Under the pieces are notes generated by a model that saw only the letters and a program-made list of their open reading frames with translations, was not told the DNA's origin and searched no databases. Shown piece by piece: positions 1 through 8,102 of a stretch of 30,822 bases of DNA (positions within the stretch are counted from its first letter, which is position 1; every line of letters begins with the position of its first letter). The DNA is from JBBIRM01 sp037441765. GTDB taxonomy: Bacteria; Desulfobacterota; BSN033; UBA1163. The DNA lies in contig JBBIRM010000018.1 in the NCBI GenBank assembly GCA_037441765.1, positions 1 to 30,822 of the forward strand, given 5' to 3'. The translations under genes were made by a program, and so were the position numbers.

Positions 1-56
1 CTTGGAGCCATTGTACCTTAACAAGTTACCCATTGAAAAGTCGGATGAACCTTTTA

Positions 57-1295
57 TTAATACTTTCTAATAATAATTGCGGAATTTTTTCCACCGAACC
101 CATATGAATTTTTTAATACTATGTTCACAATGCTTTTTCTTCCTTTATTTGGTACATAATCTAAATCACATTCTGGATCTATATATTCGTAGTTTATCGT
201 TGGTGGAATGAATTGTTTTTTTAAAGTAAGAACACTTGAAATTAATTCTATGGCTCCAGCAGCTCCCAAAGTATGACCTATCATTGATTTTGTTGAAGAA
301 ATTGGAATTCTATAGGCATATTCACCGAAAACTTCTTTTATTACCTTTGTTTCAACTTTATCATTTAAATGGGTAGAGGTTCCATGGGCATTGATATAAT
401 CAATTTCAGTAGGCTTTATCTTCGCATTCTTAATAGCTAATTCAATTGCTTTTATCGCCTGCTTACCATTTGGTAATGGTTGAACCATATGATAAGCATC
501 GTTTGTCGTACCATAACTTAGAACTTCTGCGTAAATGTTGGCGTCTCTATTTAAAGCACTTTCAAGATCTTCTAATATAAGCACACCTGAACCTTCAGCC
601 ATAACAAAACCATCCCTTTCTTTATCAAAAGGCCTTGAGGCTCTTGTTGGGTCTCCATTTCTTTTTGATAGTGCATCGATTAAACAAAATCCACCAAAAG
701 TCAATGGGACAATGGGTGCTTCTGCCCCTCCTGCGATCATTATATCAGCAAGGTTGTTTTTTATAGCATAAAAAGCATAACCAACACTATCTGTACTAGA
801 AGAGCATGCCCCTCCTATCGTATTCGAGTGACCTTTTATACCAAACTCAATAGATACATGGCTGGTTGAGGCTCCTGAGAAGATTTTAATGGCTATTAAA
901 GGGTCCACCCGATTAAGGCCTTTTTCTAAGAAAATGCTGTGCTGGGCTTCGGCGCAAGGAATACCCCCAAGAGCCGAACCAAAAGATATCCCAATTCTAT
1001 CAGAATTTCTTTCTGTTATTTCAATACCTGCATCCTCTAATGCCATAGAGGTAGCAGCAACAGAGAATTGGGCAAATCTATCCATGCGACGGGCACTTTT
1101 AGGATTCATAAAATTCAATGGATCAAAATCTTTTACCTCCCCTGCAATTTGAGAAGGATATGAGGATGCATCGAAGTAGGTAATCTTTCCGATCCCAGAC
1201 TGGCCGGAAGAAATAGCCTTCCAGAAAGCATCGATTCCAATTCCATTAGGTGCAATAACTCCCATTCCAGTAATCACAACTCTTTTTTCACCCAT
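57..1295 (-). CDS. Beta-ketoacyl-ACP synthase II-type (FabF-like) condensing enzyme
   Basis: A 412-residue thiolase-fold ketosynthase that would condense malonyl-ACP with an acyl-ACP in fatty acid or polyketide synthesis. The Cys-His-His triad is visible: Cys164 in GGACSSST, His304 in NAHGTSTHLND and His341 in SMIGHTLGAAGAIE, with a C-terminal GFGGKN loop. Length is normal for FabF. The nucleophile lies in ACSSS, as in many polyketide ketosynthases, rather than the usual FabF ACATG, so a role in a special lipid or metabolite is possible. I chose ATG at 1295 because an AGGTG ribosome site lies 6 nt upstream. The in-frame GTG at 1304 falls inside that site. The gene follows the SDR gene directly and is probably cotranscribed with it. 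Family assignment is firm; the FabF role itself is not proven. Confidence 0.88.
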   Translation of the reverse strand: MGEKRVVITGMGVIAPNGIGIDAFWKAISSGQSGIGKITYFDASSYPSQIAGEVKDFDPLNFMNPKSARRMDRFAQFSVAATSMALEDAGIEITERNSDRIGISFGSALGGIPCAEAQHSIFLEKGLNRVDPLIAIKIFSGASTSHVSIEFGIKGHSNTIGGACSSSTDSVGYAFYAIKNNLADIMIAGGAEAPIVPLTFGGFCLIDALSKRNGDPTRASRPFDKERDGFVMAEGSGVLILEDLESALNRDANIYAEVLSYGTTNDAYHMVQPLPNGKQAIKAIELAIKNAKIKPTEIDYINAHGTSTHLNDKVETKVIKEVFGEYAYRIPISSTKSMIGHTLGAAGAIELISSVLTLKKQFIPPTINYEYIDPECDLDYVPNKGRKSIVNIVLKNSYGFGGKNSAIIIRKY

Positions 1296-1300
1296 TTTTT

Positions 1301-2266
1301 TCACCTATTTGTAGTCATTTTTATCCAATCTATCGTCCTTCTAACTCCCTCTTCTAAAGAGACCTTTGGGTTATAATTAATTTCTTTCTTTGCCTTTGAA
1401 ATATCACACTCCCAATGTAATTGCATAGTTTTTAAAACATAGAGCTCAACAAAATAAATATTGAACAACATAAACATTAAATTAGAAATTTTCCATGAAA
1501 TATTCCCCAAAATATTCGGTAAATGGATAACTTTTATTTCGTTTTTTATTAATGTGGTTATTGTTTTTACAACCTCATTAAATGTATATGCTGAATTATC
1601 AGCCAAAAGGTAAATTTTTCCTTCAATGTCCGTCTTATTCACTAATGACACTAACCCTTCAACAAGATTATCAATATAGCAAAGGCTTCTCAAATTATCA
1701 CCTTTTCCTACTACATATACCTTCCTTTTTTTAAAGGCATCAAGGAAAAAACGATTAAGTACCGGAGGCTGGTAAGGACCATAAACAACAGGGGCTCTAA
1801 TAATCACCCAGGGAATATTATGGCTCTTAATCAATTCTTCAGCCTGTAATTTGGTTTTACCATAATAGGTTAATGGGTCACATTCTGATTCCTCGGTCAA
1901 CAAGATCTTTTGTGTAACCGGCTTATAAACTCCAACACTGCTTAAAAAGATTATTCTTTTCACACCAATTTCTTCGCAGACTTCTAAAAGATTTTTTGTG
2001 GCCAAAACATTTCGTGTATAGTAATCTCGTTTACGCCTTGAATATACTTCTCCAGCTAAATGATAAACAAGTTCTATTTGCTCCAAAGCAGGCCTTAAGG
2101 ATCCTTTGTCCAATAAGTCTCCGTATATTAATTCAATGTTAGAATTTTTTATTGGGGAAATATCACTTGTGCCCCTAACCAAACACCTTACAGAGTAGGT
2201 TTTGGATAGAGCATTCGTAAGGTGCCTTCCAATAAATCCAGTAGCTCCAGTTATAAGAATATTCAT
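1301..2266 (-). CDS. NAD-dependent epimerase/dehydratase (extended SDR)
   Basis: A 321-residue extended short-chain dehydrogenase/reductase. The N-terminal Rossmann motif GATGFIG (residues 7-13) binds NAD(P), and the catalytic YGKTK motif has Tyr135 and Lys139 with a Ser pair near 109-110. The N-terminal half is strongly family-like; the C-terminal third holds a hydrophobic stretch (about residues 245-265) seen in 3-beta-HSD-like or membrane-associated members. Likely substrates are a nucleotide sugar or an oxidised lipid, and neither can be told from sequence. ATG at 2266 is preferred over TTG at 2284, which would sit almost on the predicted transcription start; an AAGGG site precedes the ATG. 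It is the first gene of a two-gene run with the ketosynthase (a 5-nt gap between stop and the chosen start). Confidence 0.85.
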   Translation of the reverse strand: MNILITGATGFIGRHLTNALSKTYSVRCLVRGTSDISPIKNSNIELIYGDLLDKGSLRPALEQIELVYHLAGEVYSRRKRDYYTRNVLATKNLLEVCEEIGVKRIIFLSSVGVYKPVTQKILLTEESECDPLTYYGKTKLQAEELIKSHNIPWVIIRAPVVYGPYQPPVLNRFFLDAFKKRKVYVVGKGDNLRSLCYIDNLVEGLVSLVNKTDIEGKIYLLADNSAYTFNEVVKTITTLIKNEIKVIHLPNILGNISWKISNLMFMLFNIYFVELYVLKTMQLHWECDISKAKKEINYNPKVSLEEGVRRTIDWIKMTTNR

Positions 2267-2284
2267 CTGGGGGTTCCCTTTCAA

Positions 2285-2547
2285 CTATCGTATTAATATA
2301 GACAATTTTGTAATTTGTCAACAATTTTGTACATTTTTATTGAGTTGGTAAAATTCCCTTTAAATAACAAATAGTTACAAAAAATCTTGAAGGAAGTTTT
2401 AAATTATGCTAATTTTTTTAATAAAATTTCATGACGAAATCCTTACAACCCAACTTTAAAAAAACACTTAATAAATAAAAGGGACATTTCCTATAAAGAA
2501 TTTAAAGGGAGAGTCCCTTTACAATCGATTAGAAGGAAAAAAATTAA
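2285..2547. other. Divergent intergenic region with a short perfect hairpin
   Basis: About 260 bp of AT-rich sequence between divergent operons. It holds the sigma-70-like promoter of the left operon. On the plus side, 2504-2520 is a perfect hairpin AAAGGGA-GAG-TCCCTTT just upstream of the AGAAGG ribosome site (2531-2536) of the next gene. A GGGACATTTCCTAT segment at 2481-2494 resembles the left arm of the terminator at 21849-21862. I could not pick a convincing plus-strand promoter. Confidence 0.4.
2293..2321 (-). promoter_or_regulatory. Sigma-70-like promoter for the SDR-ketosynthase operon
   Basis: On the minus strand a perfect -35 box TTGACA (2316-2321) is followed after 17 nt by TATTAA (2293-2298). 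The predicted start, near 2286, leaves about a 20-nt leader with the ribosome site of the SDR gene. Read by eye only. Confidence 0.55.
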
Positions 2548-2778
2548 ATGCATATTGATGAGAACAAGAAATTTGATAAGAGGAATATAGAAAGAAATAT
2601 AAAAAACGGGGTTATCACCCAGAAAGAGTATGAATTATACCTCTCTAAATTACCTGACGTAAGCGATAAAATTTATATTCCGGATGAATCCTTAGAAGAG
2701 ACCGAGGAGTTTAGAATGGTCAAAGAGAGTGGAACTCAATCCAAGAAGAAAGGAGGTAAGAAAAAAGTAAAAAAATAA
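2548..2778 (+). CDS. Small conserved-looking hypothetical protein, lysine-rich tail
   Basis: A 76-residue soluble protein of unknown function. The first two thirds are charged and probably helical, with acidic residues in the EESLEETEE-type middle part; the last 15 residues are a Lys/Gly tail (GGKKKVKK) that could contact nucleic acid or act as a flexible end. No Cys, signal peptide or membrane segment is present. An AGAAGG ribosome site lies 11 nt before ATG. The gene ends 6 nt before the FmdB-type gene and is probably translationally coupled to it, so the two may work together. No family is recognised. Confidence 0.65.
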   Translation: MHIDENKKFDKRNIERNIKNGVITQKEYELYLSKLPDVSDKIYIPDESLEETEEFRMVKESGTQSKKKGGKKKVKK

Positions 2779-2784
2779 GTCTTT

Positions 2785-3123
2785 ATGCCTATTTACGAAT
2801 ACAGATGTAATAAATGCGGAAAAGAATTTAGCCTCTTATTTCTTAACCAAAAAGAGGTTGATAAGGCAAAATGCAAGTTTTGCAGTAGTAAGAATTTAAG
2901 ACGTATATTATCGTCTTTTGAGGTCGATCAGAGAGATGTGTCAAGAGTGTCTGATTTTTATTCTTCAAAAAGGAGGGATGATATTTTTTATAAAGATTCA
3001 AGAAATATTGGGCTCTGGGCAAAGAAAAGGATGCGTGAATTAGGGGTAGATTTGGGGCCCAAAATGGATGAAATTATTGAAAGAGGAAGGACGGGGAAGA
3101 TTCTCGAGGATTATGAGAAATAA
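2785..3123 (+). CDS. FmdB-family zinc ribbon protein
   Basis: A 112-residue protein beginning MPIYEYRCNKCG, the hallmark of the FmdB/CxxC_CxxC_SSSS regulatory family. One zinc ribbon is formed by Cys8-Cys11 and Cys30-Cys33. Family members are small putative regulators or translation-linked factors with poorly known roles. The C-terminal 65 residues are charged and helical, including a WAKKRMRELG segment also seen in longer family members. No clear ribosome site is found just upstream; the start lies 6 nt after the preceding stop, which suggests coupling. It precedes dnaJ by 28 nt, so a chaperone or stress context is possible but unproven. Confidence 0.85.
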   Translation: MPIYEYRCNKCGKEFSLLFLNQKEVDKAKCKFCSSKNLRRILSSFEVDQRDVSRVSDFYSSKRRDDIFYKDSRNIGLWAKKRMRELGVDLGPKMDEIIERGRTGKILEDYEK

Positions 3124-3151
3124 ATAGAAGGAATATTTTTCGACAGAGGAT

Positions 3152-4252
3152 ATGGAAAATAAAGATTATTATAAAATTCTTGGAGTCTCTCGGAATGCGA
3201 GTGAGGAAGAGATAAAAAAGGCATACCGTAAGATTGCCATGCAATACCATCCTGACCGAAACCCAGGAAATAAAGAGGCAGAGGAGAAGTTTAAGATTGC
3301 CTCTGAAGCCTATGAGGTTTTAAGGGATCCTGAAAAGAGAGAGATTTATGACCGTTACGGGATCGAAGGTTTGAAGGGCACTGGGTTTACTGGATTCAGA
3401 GGATTTGATGATATCTTTTCAGCATTTGGGGATATATTCGAAGATTTCTTCGGATTTGGGACTACCCATAGAAGAAGAGCAGGACCTCGACAAGGGGCGG
3501 ATTTAAGATACGACCTAAAGATTTCATTTTATGATGCAGCCTTTGGAAAAGAGACGGAGATTGAGATACCAAAGACAATGGAATGCGAGGCATGTGGTGG
3601 GACAGGTGCTGAGGTAGGAACATATCCCACACATTGCCCAAGTTGTAAGGGAACGGGTCAAGTTACTCGGACCCAAGGATTTTTTACGATAAGCACAACC
3701 TGCAGTCGTTGCAGGGGTGAAGGAAAGATTATTCCCCATCCTTGTAAAGAATGCAGGGGAACAGGCAGGATTAGAAAAAACAGAAAGATTCAGATAAAAA
3801 TCCCTCCTGGAGTTGATAATGGTTCAAAATTAAGGATCAGGGGGGAAGGTGAAGAGGGAGAAAGGGGTGGACCCCCGGGAGATTTATATGTTTTTCTTTA
3901 TTTAGAACCCCATGACTTTTTTACTCGAGATGGAGATGATATTATCTGTCAGGTTCCCATAAGTTTTCCTCAGGCAGCATTGGGTGGAGAAATAGAAGTT
4001 CCTACTCTTAATGGAAAAAGAACCTTAACCATTCCAAAAGGGATAGATAGTGGAGAAGTATTAAAAATTAAAGGAGAGGGATTTCCAAGATTAAAAGGGT
4101 CTGGTAGAGGAGACCAACTTGTTCAGGTAATCATTAAAACACCTAAGAATTTAACAAAGAGGCAAGAGGAATTGCTAAGGGAATTTGAAGAGATAAGCAG
4201 AGGGAAGGGAAAAGAAGAGAAAGAAGGCTGGAAAAGGTATTTCAAGGCCTAA
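3152..4252 (+). CDS. dnaJ: Chaperone protein DnaJ (type I Hsp40)
   Basis: A 366-residue type I J-protein, the co-chaperone that stimulates DnaK ATPase and delivers unfolded clients. Domains in order: J domain (residues 4-70) with the HPD motif at 33-35; a Gly/Phe-rich linker (about 72-105); a zinc region with four CxxCxGxG repeats at Cys145/148, 162/165, 184/187 and 198/201; then two C-terminal beta domains to about residue 340. All key residues are present and the length is normal. dnaK and grpE are not adjacent here. No heat-shock (CIRCE-like) element was seen upstream, so it is probably expressed from the upstream operon promoter. Confidence 0.96.
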   Translation: MENKDYYKILGVSRNASEEEIKKAYRKIAMQYHPDRNPGNKEAEEKFKIASEAYEVLRDPEKREIYDRYGIEGLKGTGFTGFRGFDDIFSAFGDIFEDFFGFGTTHRRRAGPRQGADLRYDLKISFYDAAFGKETEIEIPKTMECEACGGTGAEVGTYPTHCPSCKGTGQVTRTQGFFTISTTCSRCRGEGKIIPHPCKECRGTGRIRKNRKIQIKIPPGVDNGSKLRIRGEGEEGERGGPPGDLYVFLYLEPHDFFTRDGDDIICQVPISFPQAALGGEIEVPTLNGKRTLTIPKGIDSGEVLKIKGEGFPRLKGSGRGDQLVQVIIKTPKNLTKRQEELLREFEEISRGKGKEEKEGWKRYFKA

Positions 4253-4292
4253 TTTAAAAGTTAACAGAATATATCTTATCAGACATAATATC

Positions 4293-4892
4293 TTGAATAA
4301 TTTATATGACATTTCTGGTATTATTCTCTCGGGCGGCAAGAGCCTTAGAATGGGTCAAAATAAGGCCTTCATCCAAATCGGTGGAAAACCCATTATTCAT
4401 CGAATTCATTCCTTGTTCCAAAAATTGTTCAAAGAGGTCATTATTGTAACCAATCAAAAAGAACTTTTCTCTGGTCTAAATGCAAAAATTTATGAAGATT
4501 TAATTCCAAATCGGGGAGCCATCATTGGGCTATACACAGGTTTATTTTACTCATCCTTTCAATATTCCTTTTGTGTAGCCTGTGATATGCCTTTTTTGAA
4601 TGAAAAGGTAATTCGATACTTAATTAGCAATATCGAAGATGAAGACGTTATCCTTCCAAAGACATATGATGGGTTTCAACCCCTTCATGCCATTTATTCT
4701 AAGAATTGCCAGGAGGCTATCAAAAAGATTTTGAATGAAGGGAAAAATAAGATTTTAGATTTCTACCCCTTAGTTAAAGTTAAAATTATTGAAGAGGATA
4801 AATTCAAAAACCTCGACCCTGAATTGAAATCATTTATTAATATCAATACCCCTGAAGAATTGAAGATTTTAAGTAGTGAAAATCTAACCTGA
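4293..4892 (+). CDS. mobA: Molybdenum cofactor guanylyltransferase (MobA)
   Basis: A 199-residue nucleotidyltransferase-fold protein that would attach GMP from GTP to molybdopterin, giving the cofactor used by DMSO-reductase-family enzymes. The nucleotide loop LSGGKSLRMGQNKAF (residues 12-26) fits the family pattern LAGGxSxRMGxDK, with Asn replacing the common Asp. The metal-binding Asp is Asp98 in ACDMPFL. Length is typical. No ATG is available before the motif, so a TTG start at 4293 is used without a visible ribosome site; the start is the least certain part. It sits between dnaJ and the TPR gene, whose ATG follows one base after this stop. Confidence 0.9.
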   Translation: MNNLYDISGIILSGGKSLRMGQNKAFIQIGGKPIIHRIHSLFQKLFKEVIIVTNQKELFSGLNAKIYEDLIPNRGAIIGLYTGLFYSSFQYSFCVACDMPFLNEKVIRYLISNIEDEDVILPKTYDGFQPLHAIYSKNCQEAIKKILNEGKNKILDFYPLVKVKIIEEDKFKNLDPELKSFININTPEELKILSSENLT

Positions 4893-4893
4893 G

Positions 4894-6798
4894 ATGAAAA
4901 TAAGAACCTACATTCCTATCCTCATTTTCTTCATTCTCATTTGGCCCTTTTTTTCACAAAAACTTTATTCAAAAAATATTAAGGAGGAGGATAAACTAAT
5001 CCTGGTAGGCCAAGGAGCCTTTCAGGATGGGTTTTATGAAATTGCTGAAAAGCATTTCTCCCAATTTATAAAAGAATTTCCAAATCACGAGAAGATCAAT
5101 GAAATCTCCTACCTACTGGGAAAAACCCTTTTGGCCCAGGGGAAGTTGAAAGAAGCAAAGGTAGTTTTCTCAAAGATCGTCCATTCTAAAAAGATTTTTG
5201 AACAGATGGACTACGCCCTTTTCTGGTTATCAGCACTTGAGGTGCGTTTGGGAGAATTTGATATAGCCAGAACCCATATTCTTAACCTCATACAGAGGTA
5301 CCCCAGATTTGAGTGGATCGATTATACCTACTATCTTTTAGGACATATTGATTTTTTGTCTAATCAACTCGATGGGGCAGAAAGTAATTTCAAAAAGGTG
5401 ATACAAACCTCCTCTAAAACAGAACTTCTTATTCCTTCGCTTTTTTGGTTAGGTCTAACCTACTATAAGCAGAAGGATTTTGAATTAGCAGTCTCGAACT
5501 TTGAGAAGGTGCTGGATGGGTCCAAGCCCTTATATAGTGAGTATCCAAAATTTGCACTTTTCTGGCTTGGGGAGACCTACTTTAAATTAGGTCAATGGGA
5601 GGAGACAAAGTCCAGATTGAAGCTTTTTATAGAGAGGTATAAAGAAAATCCTCTTCTCCCTGAAGCCCATTGGAGAATCGGTTATTGTGAATATCGGTTA
5701 GGAAACCTAAATGAGGCACTCTCCCTTTTTAAATCTTTTAAAACCAAGTATAAAGAGTCCCCTTTGTTGACCTATACTCATTTTTTCATAGGAGAGATTC
5801 TCCGCACAAGAGGAGATTTCTCTTCCTCCCTTAAAGAATTCAATGCGCTTCTTGAAAAACCTGAAGGACGTGATTTGTGGGGAATGGCTCTGCTCCAGCT
5901 CTTCTGGAACCAAATCCAGTTGGGAGATATGGGTGAGGCGAATAAGGTTTCACAGAAGTTACAAAAACTGACTCATACAGAGGATGAAAAAATATTCCTA
6001 CAGTGGTTAAACTCTGAAATAGCCTTTCTCGAGGGTAATATTTCTGATTCCATTCCCTATTACTTTAATATCCTCAATACAAGATATCGGGAGAAAGCCC
6101 TTTTCAAAATAGGAAAGGGGTATTTTTTCGAAAATAAATTTAGGGATGCGATGACGAATATGGATATCCTATCCCTTGAGTTTCCCAATTCTCCCTATCT
6201 GGATGAGGCCCTCTTTATCAAAGGAGAGTGCCATTATTGGCTGGGCAATTTTGAGCAGGCCTTGGAGGTCTACCGATCTATTCTCCAACGCAATAAGAAT
6301 GACATCTGGAACCTATTTGCCCTTACCCAATTAGGGAACCTCTACTTTGCTCGAAATGAGATGGATAAATCAGAGCGAGCCTTTAAAAAGGTAATGGAGA
6401 TTTATCCCAACCACCCTTTATATTTTAATTCAGCAGTCCAACTCGGAAATTTATTCCTTAAGAAAAAAAATTTTGTAGAGGCCCTTCATTACTATTCAAT
6501 TGTTTTAAAAGGAAACATTCTCGACCTTCTTGGGCAGGCACATTTTGGATTAGGAGAAATCTTTTCCTATCAAGAGAAATATGAGAGGGCCCTTTACAGT
6601 TTTCAAACAGCCCTTCGTTATCTCAAGGAAAAATCCCCCTGTTTCTTTCTTGCTCAACTTGAGATCGGAATCCTGCAGATGAGATGGGGTAAAAAGGAAG
6701 AGGCCAGACACTCTTGGATGATTATCCTCGACCATTCCAAAGATGAAGAGATAAAGAGAGCGGCAAAAGAATTACTCAACCGTTTGGACTCTCATTAG
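4894..6798 (+). CDS. Exported tetratricopeptide-repeat protein
   Basis: A 634-residue protein with an N-terminal signal sequence (basic MKIR then a hydrophobic run to about residue 22) and no further membrane segment, so it is probably periplasmic or attached to the cell wall or outer membrane. The rest is built of many TPR-like helix pairs, with repeated patterns such as ALFWLGETYFKLGQWEE and AHFGLGEIFSYQEKYERAL. The fold resembles BamD/CpoB/Tol-Pal-associated TPR scaffolds, which bind envelope proteins; the specific role is unknown. No lipobox Cys is present. Its ATG begins one base after the mobA stop. Low-complexity repeats give it several opposite-strand open frames that are not genes. 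Confidence 0.85.
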   Translation: MKIRTYIPILIFFILIWPFFSQKLYSKNIKEEDKLILVGQGAFQDGFYEIAEKHFSQFIKEFPNHEKINEISYLLGKTLLAQGKLKEAKVVFSKIVHSKKIFEQMDYALFWLSALEVRLGEFDIARTHILNLIQRYPRFEWIDYTYYLLGHIDFLSNQLDGAESNFKKVIQTSSKTELLIPSLFWLGLTYYKQKDFELAVSNFEKVLDGSKPLYSEYPKFALFWLGETYFKLGQWEETKSRLKLFIERYKENPLLPEAHWRIGYCEYRLGNLNEALSLFKSFKTKYKESPLLTYTHFFIGEILRTRGDFSSSLKEFNALLEKPEGRDLWGMALLQLFWNQIQLGDMGEANKVSQKLQKLTHTEDEKIFLQWLNSEIAFLEGNISDSIPYYFNILNTRYREKALFKIGKGYFFENKFRDAMTNMDILSLEFPNSPYLDEALFIKGECHYWLGNFEQALEVYRSILQRNKNDIWNLFALTQLGNLYFARNEMDKSERAFKKVMEIYPNHPLYFNSAVQLGNLFLKKKNFVEALHYYSIVLKGNILDLLGQAHFGLGEIFSYQEKYERALYSFQTALRYLKEKSPCFFLAQLEIGILQMRWGKKEEARHSWMIILDHSKDEEIKRAAKELLNRLDSH

Positions 6799-6815
6799 AA
6801 TAAGCCATTAGAAAC

Positions 6816-7283
6816 ATGCCTTTGGACCATTTAATGATACTAAGGATGGGTTTAGATGATCTTCAAGAAGTCCTTTCCATTTCAGCCTCCTATACCTTAA
6901 ACCTCTGGACAGAAAAGATGTTTCTCGAGGAGATGAACAATCCCACCTCACATTGCTTTGTGGCTAAATTGAAAAGAGGGAACGACCTATCGGTCATTGG
7001 GTTTATCTGTTTCCGAAATTTAGGTTCCGAAACAGAACTACTCCATCTATGTGTCCATCCCAAGTATCGTCGCCAAGGGGTAGGAAAGAGATTGATGCAG
7101 TATTATATGGATTTCTGTATACAAAGAGGAATCAGAACTTATTATCTCGAGGTTGACCCTTCAAACGAACCCGCCCTCCATCTCTATAAAGGATTCTCTT
7201 ATAAACCATTAAGTGTGAGAAAAGATTTCTATCAAGGGGGAAGAGAAGGCTTAGTGATGGGCAAGGAAATTATGGAGGGCTGA
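6816..7283 (+). CDS. rimI: GNAT N-acetyltransferase, RimI-like
   Basis: A 155-residue GNAT-fold acetyltransferase. The acetyl-CoA loop RRQGVG is at residues 85-90, preceded by the beta strand LHLCVHP. The C-terminal half LEVDPSNEPALHLYKGF followed by RKDFYQ matches RimI, which acetylates the N terminus of ribosomal protein S18, although Asp stands where RimI usually has Arg in LEVR. Substrate is therefore likely but not certain. The start could also be Met7 or Met11. The stop overlaps the pyrK start by one base (TGATG), so the two are translationally coupled. Confidence 0.82.
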   Translation: MPLDHLMILRMGLDDLQEVLSISASYTLNLWTEKMFLEEMNNPTSHCFVAKLKRGNDLSVIGFICFRNLGSETELLHLCVHPKYRRQGVGKRLMQYYMDFCIQRGIRTYYLEVDPSNEPALHLYKGFSYKPLSVRKDFYQGGREGLVMGKEIMEG

Positions 7284-8098
7284 TGGTACGGCAACTCAAT
7301 GCAAAGGTCTTAAAGAATGAAAACATCCAATCCCTCTATTATCTCCTGGAGATTTACTGCCCGTGGATTTCTTCTCGGATCAGACCCGGACAATTTATTA
7401 TGATCAAAACCTCAGAGAACCCCTACCCTCTTCTGAGACGACCCTTTAGTGTTTTTAAAAGTGATTATCTTAATGGATCGGGAAAAAATAAGAGAGTAAG
7501 ATTAGCCGTTCTATATAAGAAGGTAGGTAAAGGTACTCAGAAGATGGCAGAATGGGAAAAAGGTCAGAAAATCAATTTAATTGGCCCATTAGGAAATGGC
7601 TTTACCCTGCCTCCCCTCTCCTATTCCTCTGAGATCATTCTGATAGGGGGAGGAGTTGGTATTGTATCGCTCTATCCTCTGGCAGAGGCATTAAGGGATA
7701 GAAAATTATATGTTTTGATTGGCGCAAAGGCCAGGGAGGATCTTTTATGTATTGATGAATTTAAGAAACTGACCTCAAATCTCTTTGTTGCCACTGAGGA
7801 TGGCAGTGCTGGGTTTCATGGAACTGTTATTGACCTTTTTTCAACGCTCAAAAGAGAGTTCGATCGAAAGGATCCCTATTACCTTTATTCCTGTGGCCCT
7901 ACGGAAATGCTGAAGGATTTGAAAAGGACCATCTCTTTTAAGAAGTTTATTGTTCAAGTCTCCCTGGAGGCTCGAATGGGATGTGGATTTGGGGCTTGCT
8001 GGGGATGTGTGGTTAAGACAGTGGACCCAAACATTCCCTATCAACGGGTTTGTAAAGAGGGTCCTGTCTTTAACCTGAAAGATATTGTCTGGGATTAA
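7283..8098 (+). CDS. pyrK: Dihydroorotate dehydrogenase electron transfer subunit PyrK
   Basis: A 271-residue iron-sulfur flavoprotein that passes electrons from dihydroorotate via PyrD to NAD. The FAD-binding RRPFSV motif lies at residues 52-57, an NAD-binding glycine loop IGGGVG at 121-126, and a [2Fe-2S] cluster is bound by Cys234, Cys239, Cys242 and Cys257 in the family context GCGFGACWGC and RVCKEGPVF. Length is slightly above PyrK average. Starts within the rimI stop codon and runs past the possible upstream start of pyrD. Pairing with PyrD marks a class IB enzyme used in pyrimidine synthesis by many anaerobes. Confidence 0.95.
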   Translation: MVRQLNAKVLKNENIQSLYYLLEIYCPWISSRIRPGQFIMIKTSENPYPLLRRPFSVFKSDYLNGSGKNKRVRLAVLYKKVGKGTQKMAEWEKGQKINLIGPLGNGFTLPPLSYSSEIILIGGGVGIVSLYPLAEALRDRKLYVLIGAKAREDLLCIDEFKKLTSNLFVATEDGSAGFHGTVIDLFSTLKREFDRKDPYYLYSCGPTEMLKDLKRTISFKKFIVQVSLEARMGCGFGACWGCVVKTVDPNIPYQRVCKEGPVFNLKDIVWD

Positions 8099-8102
8099 AA
8101 AG

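Noticed and set aside
1..56. Possible start of another minus-strand gene (ATG near 34)
   Set aside because: Only 11 codons are visible and there is no clear ribosome site, so it cannot be supported.
1296..1304. GTG start at 1304 for the ketosynthase, giving a GTGA overlap with the SDR stop
   Set aside because: The GTG lies within the AGGTG ribosome site that serves ATG 1295, and the shorter N terminus fits the family better.
2504..2520. The perfect AAAGGGA/TCCCTTT hairpin as a terminator
   Set aside because: It has no T tract and lies just upstream of a gene start, so a leader hairpin or repeat remnant is more likely.
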